A stretch of DNA of 64,000 nt from Myrica gale (taxonomy: Eukaryota; Streptophyta; Magnoliopsida; Fagales; Myricaceae): assembly GCA_963930655.1 (NCBI GenBank), contig OZ005609.1, positions 18,115,001-18,179,000 of the forward strand, in the 5' to 3' direction. Shown in pieces: positions 11,800 to 23,782 of the stretch. The notes beneath the pieces are model-generated. The model worked only from the letters and a program-made list of their open reading frames with translations. It made no database searches and had not been told where the DNA came from. The position numbers were made by a program, and so were the translations under genes. Positions within the stretch are counted from its first letter, which is position 1. Each line of letters begins with the position of its first letter.

Positions 11800-13151
11800 A
11801 TGACAACCCTTATTAAGACCTCCTTAGCTGAAGGTCAATCTACAAATAGACCTCCCTTGTTCAATGAAACTTGTTACAATTATTGGAAGGCTAGGATGAG
11901 GATTTACATCCCAGCCGTGGATTATGAACTTTGGAGAGTTATCTCTAATGGACCTGAATTCCCTAGAGACAAAGATGGTAAGTTGAGGGATGAAAAAGAT
12001 TTTGATGATGTTGATCTTAGACTTATGTCTTTAAATGCGAAAGCTATGAATGCTTTGTATTGTGCATTTGATGCAAATGAATTCAACCGTGTGTTCCAGT
12101 TGTGATACCGCGAAACAAATTTTGGATAAACTCCAAGTAGCTCATGAAGGTACAAATCAAGTCAAGGAAAACAAAATTAGTATGCTAGTTCATAATTATG
12201 AGCTTTTCAAGATGAAATCTGATGAATCTATCTCATCTATGTTTACTCGCTTTACCGATATCATAAATGAACTTAAATCTTTTGGTAAAGAATATACTAA
12301 TGTTGAGATGGTGAGAAAGATTCTTAGGTGCCTACCAAAAGCTTGGGAACTCAAGGTCACCGTCATTCAAGAAGCCAAAGACTTGACAAAGCTTCCTTTG
12401 GATGAGCTCATGGGATCTCTTGTGACCCACGAGATGAACCAAGTAAAAGGAGACGAAACTGAAGGAAAGGCCAAAGAGAAATCGTCTCTATTAGTGAAGA
12501 AGAGGAAATTGCAAACCTTTGTTTAATAGCAAAGGAAAGTGATGAAGAGGTACAATCTTCACTTACTGAATGCTTTTCATTTGAGGAATTGCAAGATGCG
12601 TTTAATGAACAATACCTTGAACTAAAAAGAATATTTTCAAAATATTGTTCTCTCAAAAAGAATTTTGAAATCATTGCAAAAGAGAATGATACTTTGAAGA
12701 GTCAAGTCATATCTCTTGAAGATAATCTTGCAAGGACCACGAAAGAAAATGAAAAACCTTTGCAAATTGAGTCAAGTATTTTGATTGATGAAAATGACAC
12801 CTTGAAAGTGAAAGTTGACTCCCTTACAAATGACCTTGCAAGGTTTATTCAAGGAAAGAAAAACCTTGACATTTTTCTTGGTTCTCAAAGATGTTGCTTC
12901 AACAAAAGTGGCATTGGATATGATTTTTTAAATGATCAAAAATCTTATTCTTATATGATAACAAAATCATCTCCTTCATTTACATTGTGCAATTTTTATG
13001 GAAAATCTGGTCATATCTCACATACTTGTCCAACTAGAAAGAAATCTTCTAGTAATATTAAATTTGTTTGGATTCCAAAGGACAAGGTGAAGGAAACTGT
13101 TTCTAACACCAAAGGACCCAAAATGATTTGGGTACCAAAAACCAAGAGTTG
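11800..13151 (+). pseudogene. copia A gag, frameshifted
   Basis: Translation starts at 11800 (MTTLIKTSLAEGQ). The N-terminal part has RPPLFNETCYNYWKARM, the usual start of the UBN2-type copia capsid domain; later come KISMLVHNYELFKM and FTDIINELKSFGK. Two frames overlap at about 12050-12105, so the capsid is frameshifted, and a stop follows at about 12526. The tail (12589-13151) has a coiled-coil-rich stretch and a zinc knuckle (CNFYGKSGHISHTC) whose second cysteine is tyrosine. Gag would package the RNA in cytoplasmic particles; this copy cannot make the full protein. Confidence 0.85.
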
Positions 13152-14410
13152 ATTGATTTTGCAGATGTGCTTGAAGTCCAATGTGAATGCTCCAATCACA
13201 TGACCGAAGACAAGAGTTGGTTTAAATCTCTTTGTCTCAAGGAAAAATGTCTGGTTACCTTTGATGACAATGACAAAGGAAAGATACTCGGTGTTGGTAT
13301 CATTGGTATATGTCTCCTAATCCAATTTTTGAGAATATTCTTCTTATAGATGATTTTAATAGATTCTCATGTGTTCTATTCCTAACTCATAAAGATGAGG
13401 TTTTTCATGCTTTTGAAAAACTTAGCAAGAGAGTTTAAAATGAAAAAGGTTTTGCTATTTCAAGCATGAGGAGTGGTTATGGAAAAGATTTTTGAAAATT
13501 CCTCCTTAGAAAAGTTTTGTTGTGAAAATGGTAATATTCATAATTTTTCAGCTCCTAGAACTTCTTAACAAGAGGAAGAATAAGACTGTTGAAGAAATGG
13601 TTAAAGCCTTGCTATGTGAAAACAACTTGCTTGATTACTTATAGGCTGAAGTCATTAGTACAAGTTGTCATATTATGAACCGTTGCATGACTAGTACTTT
13701 CTTAAGGAAACTTCATATGAGCTATGGCATGATAGAAAACCCATCATTAATTACTTCCATTTTTTGAATGCAAATTCTTTATGCTCAACAACAACAAGGA
13801 TATTTTGGAAAAGTTCGATGCAAAAGAGAATGAATGTATCTTTCTTGGTTATTCAACTTCTAGCAAAATCATTTGTATTTTCAATAAACATACTCTAGTT
13901 GTTGAATAATCTTTTCATGTGGTATTTTATGAATCTAACATTTCTATGAGAAGAGATGACAATGATATTGTAGATCTTGAGAAAGAAACACCTCAAATTA
14001 ACAAGAATCTACCAAAGGCTTGAAAGCTTGTCAGAAATCATCATTTTGATCAAGTCATTGGTAATGTGGAGAAAGGTTGTGTGTAGAACAAGCTCCTAGA
14101 GTTGTAGATGAAAAGCTACCACACCATGTGTTCAAGCTCACAAAAGCACTATATGAATTGAAGCAAGCATCTCAAGAATGAAAAAGGAAAATGATGAAAA
14201 AGGAAAATGATGAAAAAGTTAAAGACGTTGAACACACAAGGTATCGAGGTATGATTGGATCTTTCCTTTACCTCACTGTAAGTATACCTATTACAATGTC
14301 TTGCATATGCATATGTGCTAATTTGCAATATTGACCTATAGAATCTCATTTACTCGTGGTTAAAAGAATTTTCAGATATCTTATTGGAATGAGATTACTT
14401 TTGGATTAAA
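13128..14410 (+). pseudogene. copia A pol remnant (protease, integrase, partial RT/RNase H)
   Basis: A protease relic reads CECSNHMTEDKSWF, the usual copia SGCSxHMT neighbourhood without its leading active-site aspartate. Integrase pieces follow (HKDEVFHAFEKLSKRV, ENGNIHNFSAPRTS) with many stops. A short RT piece (LPHHVFKLTKALYELKQA, about 14110-14170) is followed closely by the segment GMIGSFLYLTVS (about 14250), so most of the RT palm and linker is deleted. It ends after FRYLIGM. The order PR-IN-RT-RH marks Ty1/copia. Confidence 0.8.
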
Positions 14411-14626
14411 TTGTTGATTTGTGCTTGATTTGTAAAATTAATTGTGTTGTTGATTGCTTTGGACATGTTCTAACATGCGCTTTAAGTTGCTCTCTATTTA
14501 TTTCCTATTAAAATCATGCTTATTCTTTGATAAATTATCGAATGCATTCTTTTTGCATGACATGTGTCAACACATAAGCTTCATGCCTGAGATCCTCTTT
14601 AAAATGTATTCGGGAACATGTGAAAT

Positions 14627-14657
14627 GTGTCGACACATTGAGGCAATGTGTCGACAC
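14627..14657. repeat. GTGTCGACAC pair inside copia A
   Basis: Perfect palindromes start at 14627 and 14648, again 21 bp apart but with spacer ATTGAGGCAAT. A degenerate relative (GTGTCAACAC) is near 14565. This lies outside the LTR, between pol and the extra ORF. Confidence 0.85.
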
Positions 14658-14790
14658 TTATAACGAGTACAGTGTTTTTAAAATGAGGTTCATGCATACC
14701 ATATATATATATATATACTCTTTAGGGCAAAAAGGGTTAGCACTTTATTTCTCCTCCATCTCACATACCCTATTTTCTCTCCCAAACGAC

Positions 14791-16065
14791 ATGAACTCCT
14801 CTCTTTCAAAATCATCTCTTGCCCACAGCCCTCTCCGAAAAATTCACTGCTGAAAACCTTCAAACTCCTCACAATGCCTCTGCCGAAATGTCTTCCAGCC
14901 TCCCTAAACGTTCCGCTCGCCAATCACCCTTATCTGTCAATTCTACGGCACGGAAGAAAGGGAAAAACATTGAGAAACCTGCTCTTTATACAGAACCTAC
15001 ATATACAAGTCAGGGCTTTGAAAAAATCTCTTTGTGCAAGATTTGCAAAATATGAAGGTTATTGCTGGTTGTTGGACTGATTTTAAATGGCTAAGTGAGA
15101 ATGATTTTGATTTTAAAGAGATGTTTGAGTTTCAAGGATGGAGTGTTCTTATGAAATTGAAGGTGAACTGTTATGTGTATTAGTCAAGTTGGTTTATGCC
15201 AATCTTCAATTATTATAAGTCTGAGGATGCCTCTAGCAATTTGAATGGAAAACAACTTGATATGTCCCCTGCTTCTCTAAATTCATTGATATCTGCTCCA
15301 AATAGTTGAAAGAAGTTCTTTAATACGTACGGTTGGATGAGGTTATTAGAGGTAGAACCACTTGATATTCTTAGGGTTGTATTGGATAATCCAAACCTTC
15401 ATAAGGTTATTAAATCTACTGCTAGTGTATTGACTATTCATAGACGATTATTGCATCATATGCTTTGTAACATTATCTTACCAAGAACTGGAAAATCCGA
15501 ATACATCATATTCTTGGAGATGTCTATGGGATGATGTTCATGCATATATTTCAGATCCTTGAGATTGATATAACTGAGGAAGTAAGAGAAAAATCCAAAG
15601 AAAACCCTTCAGGTGCTGGGGTTTGTTCAAAATGATGATGGAAAATGGGTGAAGAAAGGTGTGGTGACACCTTAGAATTGAGGTGAAGGAGGCTCAGATT
15701 TTGAAGAAAAAGATGATAATGAGGAAGAGAATTCAATTGCTGATATTGAGAAGGAACCGAAAAGATTGGGTAAGAATACGAATGACATGACCACTAGTTT
15801 GAAGATGAGATTGGAAGATATTACGAAGCTGAGTGGTATTTATACAAAGTGTTTTGGGGATATTGATAAGAAAATGAGGGGTCTCAAGAATCAACTAAAC
15901 AACCTCCATGTGACAAGCAAAATGATTCAAAATACAATGGATGAATTTCCTAAGAATATTGTGCACTCCACTGCTGAAGATGCCGTCAAGGCTACTGAGC
16001 TTTATTTGAAAGCTGAGCTCCATTTGAAATGGACGTATTGGTTCTCCACGACTTGGACGGGCTGA
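14791..16065 (+). pseudogene. copia A extra ORF downstream of pol (plant-transposon-protein type)
   Basis: Broken frames between pol and the polypurine tract encode a basic N-terminus (SARQSPLSVNSTARKKGK), then a segment with FKEMFEFQGW (about 15117-15146) and MSPASLNSLISAPN. The tail has a coiled-coil-like stretch with KMRLEDITKLSGIYTKC and MRGLKNQLNN. A matching ORF sits in the same place in copia C (25230-26476). The middle resembles the putative plant transposon protein domain found in the third ORF of SIRE-like elements (family knowledge). Function is unknown; an envelope-like role has been proposed for such ORFs but nothing here shows it. Several stops and frameshifts are present. Confidence 0.6.
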
Positions 16066-16190
16066 CTGAAGAAGTTTGAAATTGAGTATCCTCCTCCTCC
16101 TATCCAAAAATTCAAACCTTTTACCTTCACTACTACATAGACTCCTACCTATATAGCTAACTGCTCTTGCCCTATCCTTATCTTATTTTT

Positions 16191-16211
16191 GATGATGCCG
16201 AAGGGGGAGAA
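16191..16211 (+). other. Upstream polypurine-like motif of copia A
   Basis: GATGATGCCGAAGGGGGAGA lies about 540 bp before the LTR. The same motif is at the same place in the truncated copy (about 6053) and in copia C (about 25143, minus). Confidence 0.6.
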
Positions 16212-16736
16212 ATTAGAGGCAATATGTTAAAAGTGGGGAGAAGTTTCTAAGTTTTATGTTGACTTCTTAGCTCTTAATGAGAACATTTCTTTTTGGACTG
16301 ATCACTTGACTTGCCTTATCTATGCATATCTCTGATATTTATTTCCCTCCAATGAATTATTTGGTTATGCTTATATTTGTTGATTATCTCTTTGGTATCA
16401 ATAAGGATTTAAGAAGTGCTTATCCATTTGCACTTCATTGAGAAAAAGTGAGACTTGCTTCCAGGTAGTATTCCTAAGTTTCTATTGGGATTATTTGAAG
16501 TCTTGTGTTCTGTTGAAATTGGAAGTTTGGGAAGTTGGGATGAAGCTTATAGAAGTGTCTCTTTTGTATTTTTAAATTTTGGGAAACCTCCATTTACAAA
16601 GGAAACTCTTGCAAATTTTTTGTAAAATCCTAAAGTCCTTTTTGCTAAAAATATCATAAAAAACTCCGGCTTGTTCTCAGGGGAGCTTTTCTATTGGTTA
16701 GCAAATTGTTGTTTTTAACAAGGTTTTGTCATCATC

Positions 16737-16750
16737 AAAAAAGGGGAGAT
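16737..16750 (+). other. Polypurine tract of copia A
   Basis: AAAAAAGGGGAGAT directly abuts the 3' LTR start TGTTAGCCC, as expected for the plus-strand primer. Confidence 0.85.
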
Positions 16751-18469
16751 TGTTAGCCCAAGGTTGTTTTACAAACAATCTATAAATGATTTTGATGATA
16801 ACAAAATATTCTAAGGTTCGAAGACTTTTAGATTTTACATTGTCAATCCACAATTTCTAATTTGTTTTTAAAAAGGATTGAGGTTTCACTCACTAAATTA
16901 ATTCTAAGTGCACTTGAACACCATTACATAAGTTGATAAGATCAATTTTTCATTTTGTAGGTGTTTAAAGAAGTTTTGGAATGGATTGAACACTTTGAAG
17001 TTGTTGAAAAACTTTCCAGCACTTATAAGTGTCGACACATTGCACTACTACCCGAGAGTTTGCATTTTATAGGATTCAGAGTGATTTTTTGGCTAAGTGT
17101 TGGAAGTGTCGACACATTGGACATAGTGGCGACACATTGAACTAACACCCGAGAGTTTGCATTTTCTGGCCTTCAAAACGATTTTTTTGACTAAGTGTTG
17201 AAGGTGTCGACACATTGGACCATGGTGTCGACACTTTGAACTAACACCCGAGACTTTACATTTCAAGACCAAGTTCAATGTGTCAGCACATACGATCAAT
17301 GTGTCGACACATTGTGCGAAATTTCAGATTTCCTAGAACGACGCCAGATCGTTCAAAAAGTCTCTAATTTGACTCAAATGACCTCCAACGTCACTCTAAC
17401 ATTACAAGAAGACCCTTTATGACCGTTGAAGATCTAGAAGCTATAAAAAGAAGAAGATGGAGAGAGAGAAGGGAGAGCTCGACCGATATTGCAACATCTA
17501 GAGAGAGAAAGTCCAAAATCCAAAGATTTCACTTGCTGAATCATTCAAAATCAAAGCTCCATTGTCAAATCTTCTTCTCTAGCTCATCATTGACGACCTA
17601 GCTTCCAAATAGAGAGAGATTTCTTGAAGAAGGGATAACACACTTGCAATCACATCTTGTTCTAGCTTCTAGAGAGAGAAAGTGCATTGAAGAAGAGGGA
17701 AACTCACATCTACCAAAAAGGCTTGTGGTCATATCTTCCAAACTATATATTTCCTTTTAGAATTTAATCCTCTTGCACTCTATTGAGCTTTCCATTTGAT
17801 AATTTGGCTTAGAGAGTCATTCCACATATTGTGAGATTTTCACTTGCAAATTTGGCTTAGAGAGTCATTCTACACATTTGCTCATTCGGCTTAGAGAGCC
17901 TTCATTGTAACCATCCTTTGTAAAACACTTAAGTGTTGGGTGAACACTTGGTCCTACTTGTGAGAGTAGAAGAAATCCTCTAGGTAGTGAGGATTTGTGA
18001 GAGTTGAAGTGTAAGCTCGAAAAACACTTGGTCCTACTTGTGAGAGTAGAAGAAATCCTCTAGGTTGTGAGGATTTGTGAGAGTTGAAGTTTAAGCTCGG
18101 AAAACACTTTGTAAAGGTTCCTTAGCACCTGTGAAGCTAAGGTGTATTCGCTATTTGGAGAATAGTGGAGGAAGCCCAAGGAAGTCAATTGCCTTGGGGG
18201 TGGACGTAGGCAAGTGTTGGCCGAACCACCTAAAAATACGGTGTTATCTCTCTAACTCTATCTCTTTCATTGTTTCTCTCAAAACCATAATTGTTGTGCT
18301 TTTAGCTTTATCATTTATTGCTTATAGTTGCTTAGCCTTAAACACATTTAGACTTTATTTTTTAATTGTTGAAACGGAGTATCTTTTAGATCTGTGTTTT
18401 TGTCAAAAAGGGGTAAAGTTTTTATAAAACCCAATTCACCCCCCTCTTGGGTTGTCATTTAGACTCACA
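16751..18469 (+). repeat. 3' LTR of copia A
   Basis: Colinear with the 5' LTR, including the doubled 80-bp segment (17945 and 18025) and a TATA box near 17442. GTGTCGACAC sites start at 17029, 17106, 17204 and 17225; one site of the first pair is lost, and the second pair has a mutated partner at 20 bp. Confidence 0.92.
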
Positions 18470-18603
18470 TACTCTTTAAATACTTATTTAAATACTTGTG
18501 CTAAATTATCATTTACTTTGCAAACACGATTTTGTGGGTTAAAACCGAAAAAGTTTGGAAACTCAATTCATCACCCTCTTGGGTTGTCTTAATTTTAGGA
18601 ATT
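18470..18603 (+). repeat. Solo LTR 'B', right part
   Basis: Begins with the second TACTC and continues the LTR as in the empty-site copy near 30325. It ends in a CCTCTTGGGTTGTC block. Outer MULE repeat follows at once. Confidence 0.65.
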
Positions 18604-18666
18604 AGAGAACCTTAAGGACTATCTTGGGAAAACATTAAATCAAAGGACCAATGGAGCAATTAAGCC
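18604..18666 (-). repeat. Right terminal inverted repeat of the MULE, outer part
   Basis: In reverse complement it starts GGCTTAATTG and follows the left end for about 62 bp at about three quarters identity. Confidence 0.6.
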
Positions 18667-19084
18667 AAAAATTGAAGGCTTAATGATAGGGAGAAAAAAA
18701 AATTAAAGGTTTAATTATACCAACTATTTTTGTGATTTGGTTTTGTGATAAATTGGTCCATAGATTTGAAATTCAACAAATTGGTGATCACATATTCTAG
18801 ACATTCTAATTTTGATGATGTCACATTTAATAACAACATAAAAAATATATAGGTACATATTTTTAATATTAAATATTTTTCAATAAATCTTTCAACTATT
18901 TTGGTGTTTGGTTGATGTCTTAAAAATAAACTGAAGTGATTTTTAAAAAAAAGTTGAATATGCTACAAAATAAAAAATCAAGTCAACCAAACCAAGAAAA
19001 CACATCGCAGGTGGCATTGTTAGGCGGGCGCGTATGATGTGAGGAGCTCACAATTTTGCGGTGTGTGAAGGGTCCCTTGCGATT
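18667..19084. other. Non-coding flank present in both duplicated blocks
   Basis: The sequence is repeated at about 30510-30940 with small indels. It is A/T-rich and I see no gene. It joins copia C gag at an abrupt breakpoint near 19085. Confidence 0.6.
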
Positions 19085-20098
19085 TCTCCCTCATCTTCTT
19101 CGGAGGAGGAGCTTGAATCGTTATCTTCCCAAGTTGCTTTCATAGCTTTCTTTTTGTATTTGAGTAGGGGACAATCCGCCTTGATGTGACCGGGTTTCTT
19201 GCACTTGTAGTAAGTGTTGTGGTCCTTCTTGTTGTCCACCTTTGAGTATTCATTTTTTTGGCTCTTCTCTCTTGAAATCTTTGAAGTTCTTCCTTGCTTG
19301 CTTTCTCTTGAGGAAGTTTCTGAAGTTCCTAGTCTTGAGTGCAATATCCTTGTCTCCACTCTCATCATTATCTTCTTCAACCTCAACGACGAAAGATTTC
19401 AAAGCTATACTCCTCCTTTTTGGAGTTTCTTCTTCATGACCCTTCATGGTGATTTCGTGAGTCATGAGAGATCCCACAAGCTCTTCCAAAGGAAATTTGG
19501 TGAGGTTCTTTGCTTCTTGAATAGTCGTGACTTTGGCTTCCCAAGTCTTTGGTAGTGATCTAAGAATTTTCCTCACCAAATCGGAGTTAGTGTACACTTT
19601 TCCAAGAGCATTCAAACCATTTATGATATTTGTAAATCTAGTAAGCATGTCACTAATATTTTCCTCCGGTTTCATTTTAAACAATTCATAGTTATGAACT
19701 AGCATGCTTATCTTAGATTCTTTTACTTGGTTTGTATCTTCATGTGTGATTTCTAGAGTATGCCAAATTTCCTTTGCGCTATCACAAGTAGATATTCTAT
19801 TGAATTCATTTCTATCTAATGCACAATAAAGAATGTTCATGGCTTTAGTAGCATTTATGAAAATTTTCCTTTTGTCATCATCAGTATACTCATCGGAGGA
19901 CTTAGGGACAATTTTCTCATCTACGAATTTCATAGGATAATGTGGTCCATTTAAAACACAAAGTCATAGATCATAATCAATGGATTGAAAATAAATTTTC
20001 ATCCTTGTTTTCCAATAGGTGTAATCACTTCCATTGAAGGAAGGGGGTCTAGATGTTGAGAGTCCCTCAACATCAGAGTTGTTGCTTGAAGTTGCCAT
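19085..20098 (-). pseudogene. copia C gag, 3'-truncated
   Basis: The minus-strand start at 20098 reads MATSSNNSDVEG, then RPPSFNGSDYTYWKTRMKIY (UBN2-type capsid start). An in-frame TGA follows at about 19960, where a tryptophan is usual. The capsid continues through KISMLVHNYELFKMKPEEN to LKRKQARKNFKDF. A one-base gain in a T-run near 19258 shifts the frame before the zinc knuckle CKKPGHIKADC, whose first half is YYKC here instead of CYKC. The protein breaks off at an acidic stretch (about 19085), where family members continue. The duplicate at 30940-31190 lacks the frameshift and has the intact knuckle CYKCKKPGHIKADC. Confidence 0.85.
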
Positions 20099-20139
20099 TC
20101 TAACTCAAGATTTTTAAATCTTGCTAAAGTGAGCATCAA

Positions 20140-20151
20140 GCTCTGATACCA
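20140..20151 (-). other. Primer binding site of copia C
   Basis: On the minus strand TGGTATCAGAGC lies 2 bp after the LTR end, the exact tRNA-Met type site. Confidence 0.9.
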
Positions 20152-21519
20152 ATTGATATTCTTAGGATTAAAGCAACCCAAGAGGGGGGTGAATGCTAGC
20201 TACAAGTGAAAACTTTAAAGTAGTAAACTAGTAGCACAAATAAAGAGATAAGGGAAGAGAAGCAAACACAATATTTTAGGTGGTTCGGCAAGCCCGCCTA
20301 CGTCCACCCCTCAAGCTCCGTTACCGAGCCTTGAAGTTTCTCCATTATTCTCCCTTCAACCAAGGGAAAGGTTTCCTTACACTTGAGCTTGAGAAAACCC
20401 TCTTCAAGCCTCAAGAACGAGTTTGAGAACAAACCTCTCCAAACTCCTTCTTTCGATGAACAACCCTCACCGAAAAGATGCAAGAGAATCACTCTCTTAG
20501 GAATGTGTATGGTTGAACAAAATTTCCTCTAAAACTCCCTTGATGGAGTGGATATTACAATGAGAAATAACTAGCTCTTAGGCTTCACACAATAACAAGG
20601 ATGTGAAAATGAAGAATATGTGTGAATGATGTTTGAATAAAGATTGGAAGGTTTTTGATCACTCTAAGCCTTTGTAAAATGATTATGGTTGATTGAGTTG
20701 AGTTTCAAAGGTATGATGTCACGCCCCGAACGCTTGCTAAACGAGGCTAATGACAGCCGCGAGCATTCCCGACAAGGAACGCTCAAGCGTACTTACTAAA
20801 ATTCTTGCAGCGGAAAATATATTTCATTCAGAGTATTCTTGCAGCGGAAATATCATGATGCCTCAATATTTAAAAGAAACCTTATATCACTAGCGTTTAA
20901 CGCACATAATAACATGCTTCCCATCAATAACTTAAATTAGTTATAACATGGTCTCAAAATATCAACCAGTTAAAAACCTTAACTTACTAAGCCGAATAAC
21001 CCATGACCACCACATCACGGAGGCTCATGCCGGCTCTTACAAAAATTATCTAAACCTTTACTAAAATTAAGCAACAAGGAAGAGACATTTTCGTCAACCC
21101 TTCTCTTAGGGTTCAAGGTCCTCTTCTTAAGATTCCTCCCCTGAAACATTATCTGGAATGATACAATTTAAAACTGTGAGTCAAAAGACTCAGTAAGGAA
21201 TTATAGCTAAAACATGGATTTGAAATTGTAAGCATGCACTTGAACTTGAAATCATAATCGTGTAAACATAATGCGATTCATGCATGATCATGAATCGTGA
21301 TGCACGTGTATGCCTCATGTTTGCATATGCACATGCACTTGCTCTTGAAAACAATACTTACACTTGTAAAATTCTTGCTTTTGGAAAAATCATTTCACAT
21401 CTTATCTGATGGGCTACTTGCCCTCTATTTACCCCTGACATCAGGGTTGTGCGTTCCCGTTGGAACTGTCCCCTATTTTCCTTAGGGACCTTACATATGG
21501 TCGTGCTAGCACACCTTCT

Positions 21520-21700
21520 CACATTCGTCCTTCAGTGGCTAGACACGACCCTTCGAGGTTCACACCTTCTTGCAAGCATCCTTCAGTGTGATTGCACATA
21601 CCTCGTGGACTACCCATCCTTCTTGCAAGCATCCTTCGGTATGGGTGCCCTAGGTGACATCCATCCTTCACGTAAACGTCCTTCGGTATGGATGCACCTT
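21520..21700. repeat. Imperfect tandem repeats inside the solo LTR
   Basis: The phrase CTTGCAAGCATCCTTC and related forms (CGTAAACGTCCTTCGGTATG) recur about every 50-60 bp, each beside an address such as CCATCCTTC. Confidence 0.65.
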
Positions 21701-23466
21701 CTTGACTTGGTACGGTACCGACCGACTTGGGTTCATTAACTAACTTGTCATAAAGTAGCATAAAAATGGTACTTTCATTTGCATAAAATTTTTCCTTTCT
21801 CATGAGGAAAATTAATGCAAATGATCATGATGTATTCATGTCGTGCTAGATAATGCATGTTTGATGTGCTTATTCATAAATACTTTCATGCTGTGTATCA
21901 TTACGGTTTCGATAATACAATTTTCACTTACCTTCGCTTGCTCGAGTATCGAACATCTCGATACCTACAATGAATCGTACTATTGTTATTCATAGGTTTA
22001 CTAAACGTATAGAGTAATCAATAAATTACTCACACGAAATCTGTTCTAATTGACCCTCACACTAATTTTTCATATAATATCAAAATTCTACGTAATTTAA
22101 AGCTCGTTAGCCACCCAAAACCTTACCCGACAATATAAGCCGCTGAAAATTTCTAAGCGGGCAGCCCTAGCGTCTCCAACTTAAAAAATCCATAACTTCC
22201 AGACCATGGCTCCAAATTACACAAAATTTACCTTGAAATATTCAGCTTTCATAGGTCAATATAGGGAGTAAATTTCACAAAAGCAGATTTTGTTATACAT
22301 CTTCAAAAACATTTCATATTAAGCAAAAATCCTACAACCACACTATTGTTGTTTCCTGCTCGGCCCTACATTTTCAAAATATCACATCTTATTCGTCTTA
22401 CCTCTAAATCACCTGCAATTTACCTTAAAACGTTCCTCTTTCTTAAACTTAAAATTCAAGACCAACCCCGTAAAATTTGGACTTAAAATGATTCCTCAAA
22501 AGGGTGCTCGAAATGAGTTGACATTCCGGACGTGCAAGACTGCTTGCAGCTTGACGTCCGGGCCTCGAACAACGCATATCTCATTCGATAGTTATCGGAA
22601 TCGTCCAAGGTATGACTTAAAATCTTCCCATTTCCTAGGCCTACAATCTAGGATCCACTCAATATCAAAAGATAACCACAAATGCATCAAAACACACTCT
22701 CTATTCCAGCCTTGAAATCTGCATATGTAAATTCCAGTAATCACAATAATCTTTCTAGCCCTCCAAATTTCCAACAACCAAAATCCGAATCTCTCCATGT
22801 CACAACCAACATCCAAGGCTAACTTAACATTTCCTAGCAGCAACCATCCTCTCACCTTCCTCCCACTTTTACAACTTCAACTCGAAGTTTATAACCAAAC
22901 CATGGTTCCATATTCATCAAGTTAACACCATTGCATTTACCCATTTCTCTTGGGCTTTTTACCAAACACCTAGTGTGCATTATTGGTCCTCTTTCCTATT
23001 TTTCCAGATCTGAACCTATCTCTAACACTTAGGGCTTAGTGGTTCTCAATATGACTAGCATACATACAACCTAATGCACCAACCCCTAAATTCGACCATA
23101 CTTGCTCAATTTAGGTTTCAATCCTCTTTTAGCCCTTTTATCAAACACCTAGAGCACCAAACCAATTTCTCAAGAACCCTAATTTCGGATTCAACCATTT
23201 TTCCATGTTCTCATGTAAAAATCTATGCTACACTTAAGCACTTGCAAGATCTACCCTAAACATGCATAGATCCACACTTAGCATGCATAGATCTACACTA
23301 AACATGCATAGATCTATACTAAACATCCATGAACACAAGGAGAAAAACTACTTAGACAACCCACCATCAAACCACAACCAACCAACAAGAGAAAACAAAA
23401 AGAAAATAGAGAGAGAGAGGGTAGCATGATTTTCGGCCAACAAAGTTTTTCCTAAGAGGGCTGGAT

Positions 23467-23592
23467 TTTTACCTTGCTTCTCCTCTTCCTCCTTCTTTTC
23501 TTCTTCTTTCTCCTTCTCCTTCCTTCTTCTTCTTTTTCTTCTTCTTCTTCTTCCTTCTTCCTTCTTCTTCTTTCTTCCTTCTTCTTCTACGC
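23467..23592. repeat. Pyrimidine (CTT/CTTC) tract
   Basis: About 125 bp of nearly pure C/T on the plus strand. Its complement gives a Glu/Lys/Arg-only frame that is not a gene. Confidence 0.9.
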
Positions 23593-23782
23593 TTGGGCGA
23601 CTTAGGGCAAGGGAGGTATGGTTTGGGTAAAGGAAAATGTGAAAATGCGTGAAAGAAAGGAGGGGGGTGTGGTGTTTATCGTGAAAATGGCTTAGGGAAA
23701 AGACAGGGCTGCCCTCCCTTATTTTCCCCCTTCTCATGAATTCCACCTCACATGTTTTCAATCCGATAAAATTTCGGAATGT

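Larger units (their letters stand above)
10102..18469 (+). mobile_element. Complete Ty1/copia (SIRE-like) retrotransposon 'copia A'
   Basis: Two LTRs (10102-11764 and 16751-18469), a tRNA-Met type primer site and a polypurine tract bound an internal region with gag, decayed pol and an extra ORF. The 5-bp target duplication TACTC is perfect (10097-10101 and 18470-18474). The empty site is preserved in the duplicate block near 30325, which proves the insertion. The element is dead: gag has a frameshift, integrase has many stops, and much of the reverse transcriptase and RNase H is deleted. LTRs differ by indels but are otherwise very similar, so the insertion is the youngest layer of this nest. 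Confidence 0.92.
5255..18666. mobile_element. MULE-like element with long inverted repeats, filled by nested retroelements
   Basis: The left end (5255 onward, GGCTTAATTG...) is repeated in inverted orientation in two pieces at 9065-9340 and 18604-18666. The pieces are separated by a solo LTR that is itself split by a complete copia element. Rejoined in order, they follow the left repeat for about 340 bp at roughly 70-75% identity by eye. Outer flanks AACAATTAA (5246-5254) and AAAAATTGA (18667-18675) match at 7 of 9 positions, as expected for an old MULE target duplication. The native interior holds a GRF zinc-finger relic and no recognisable transposase. I infer a non-autonomous or decayed MULE. 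Confidence 0.6.
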
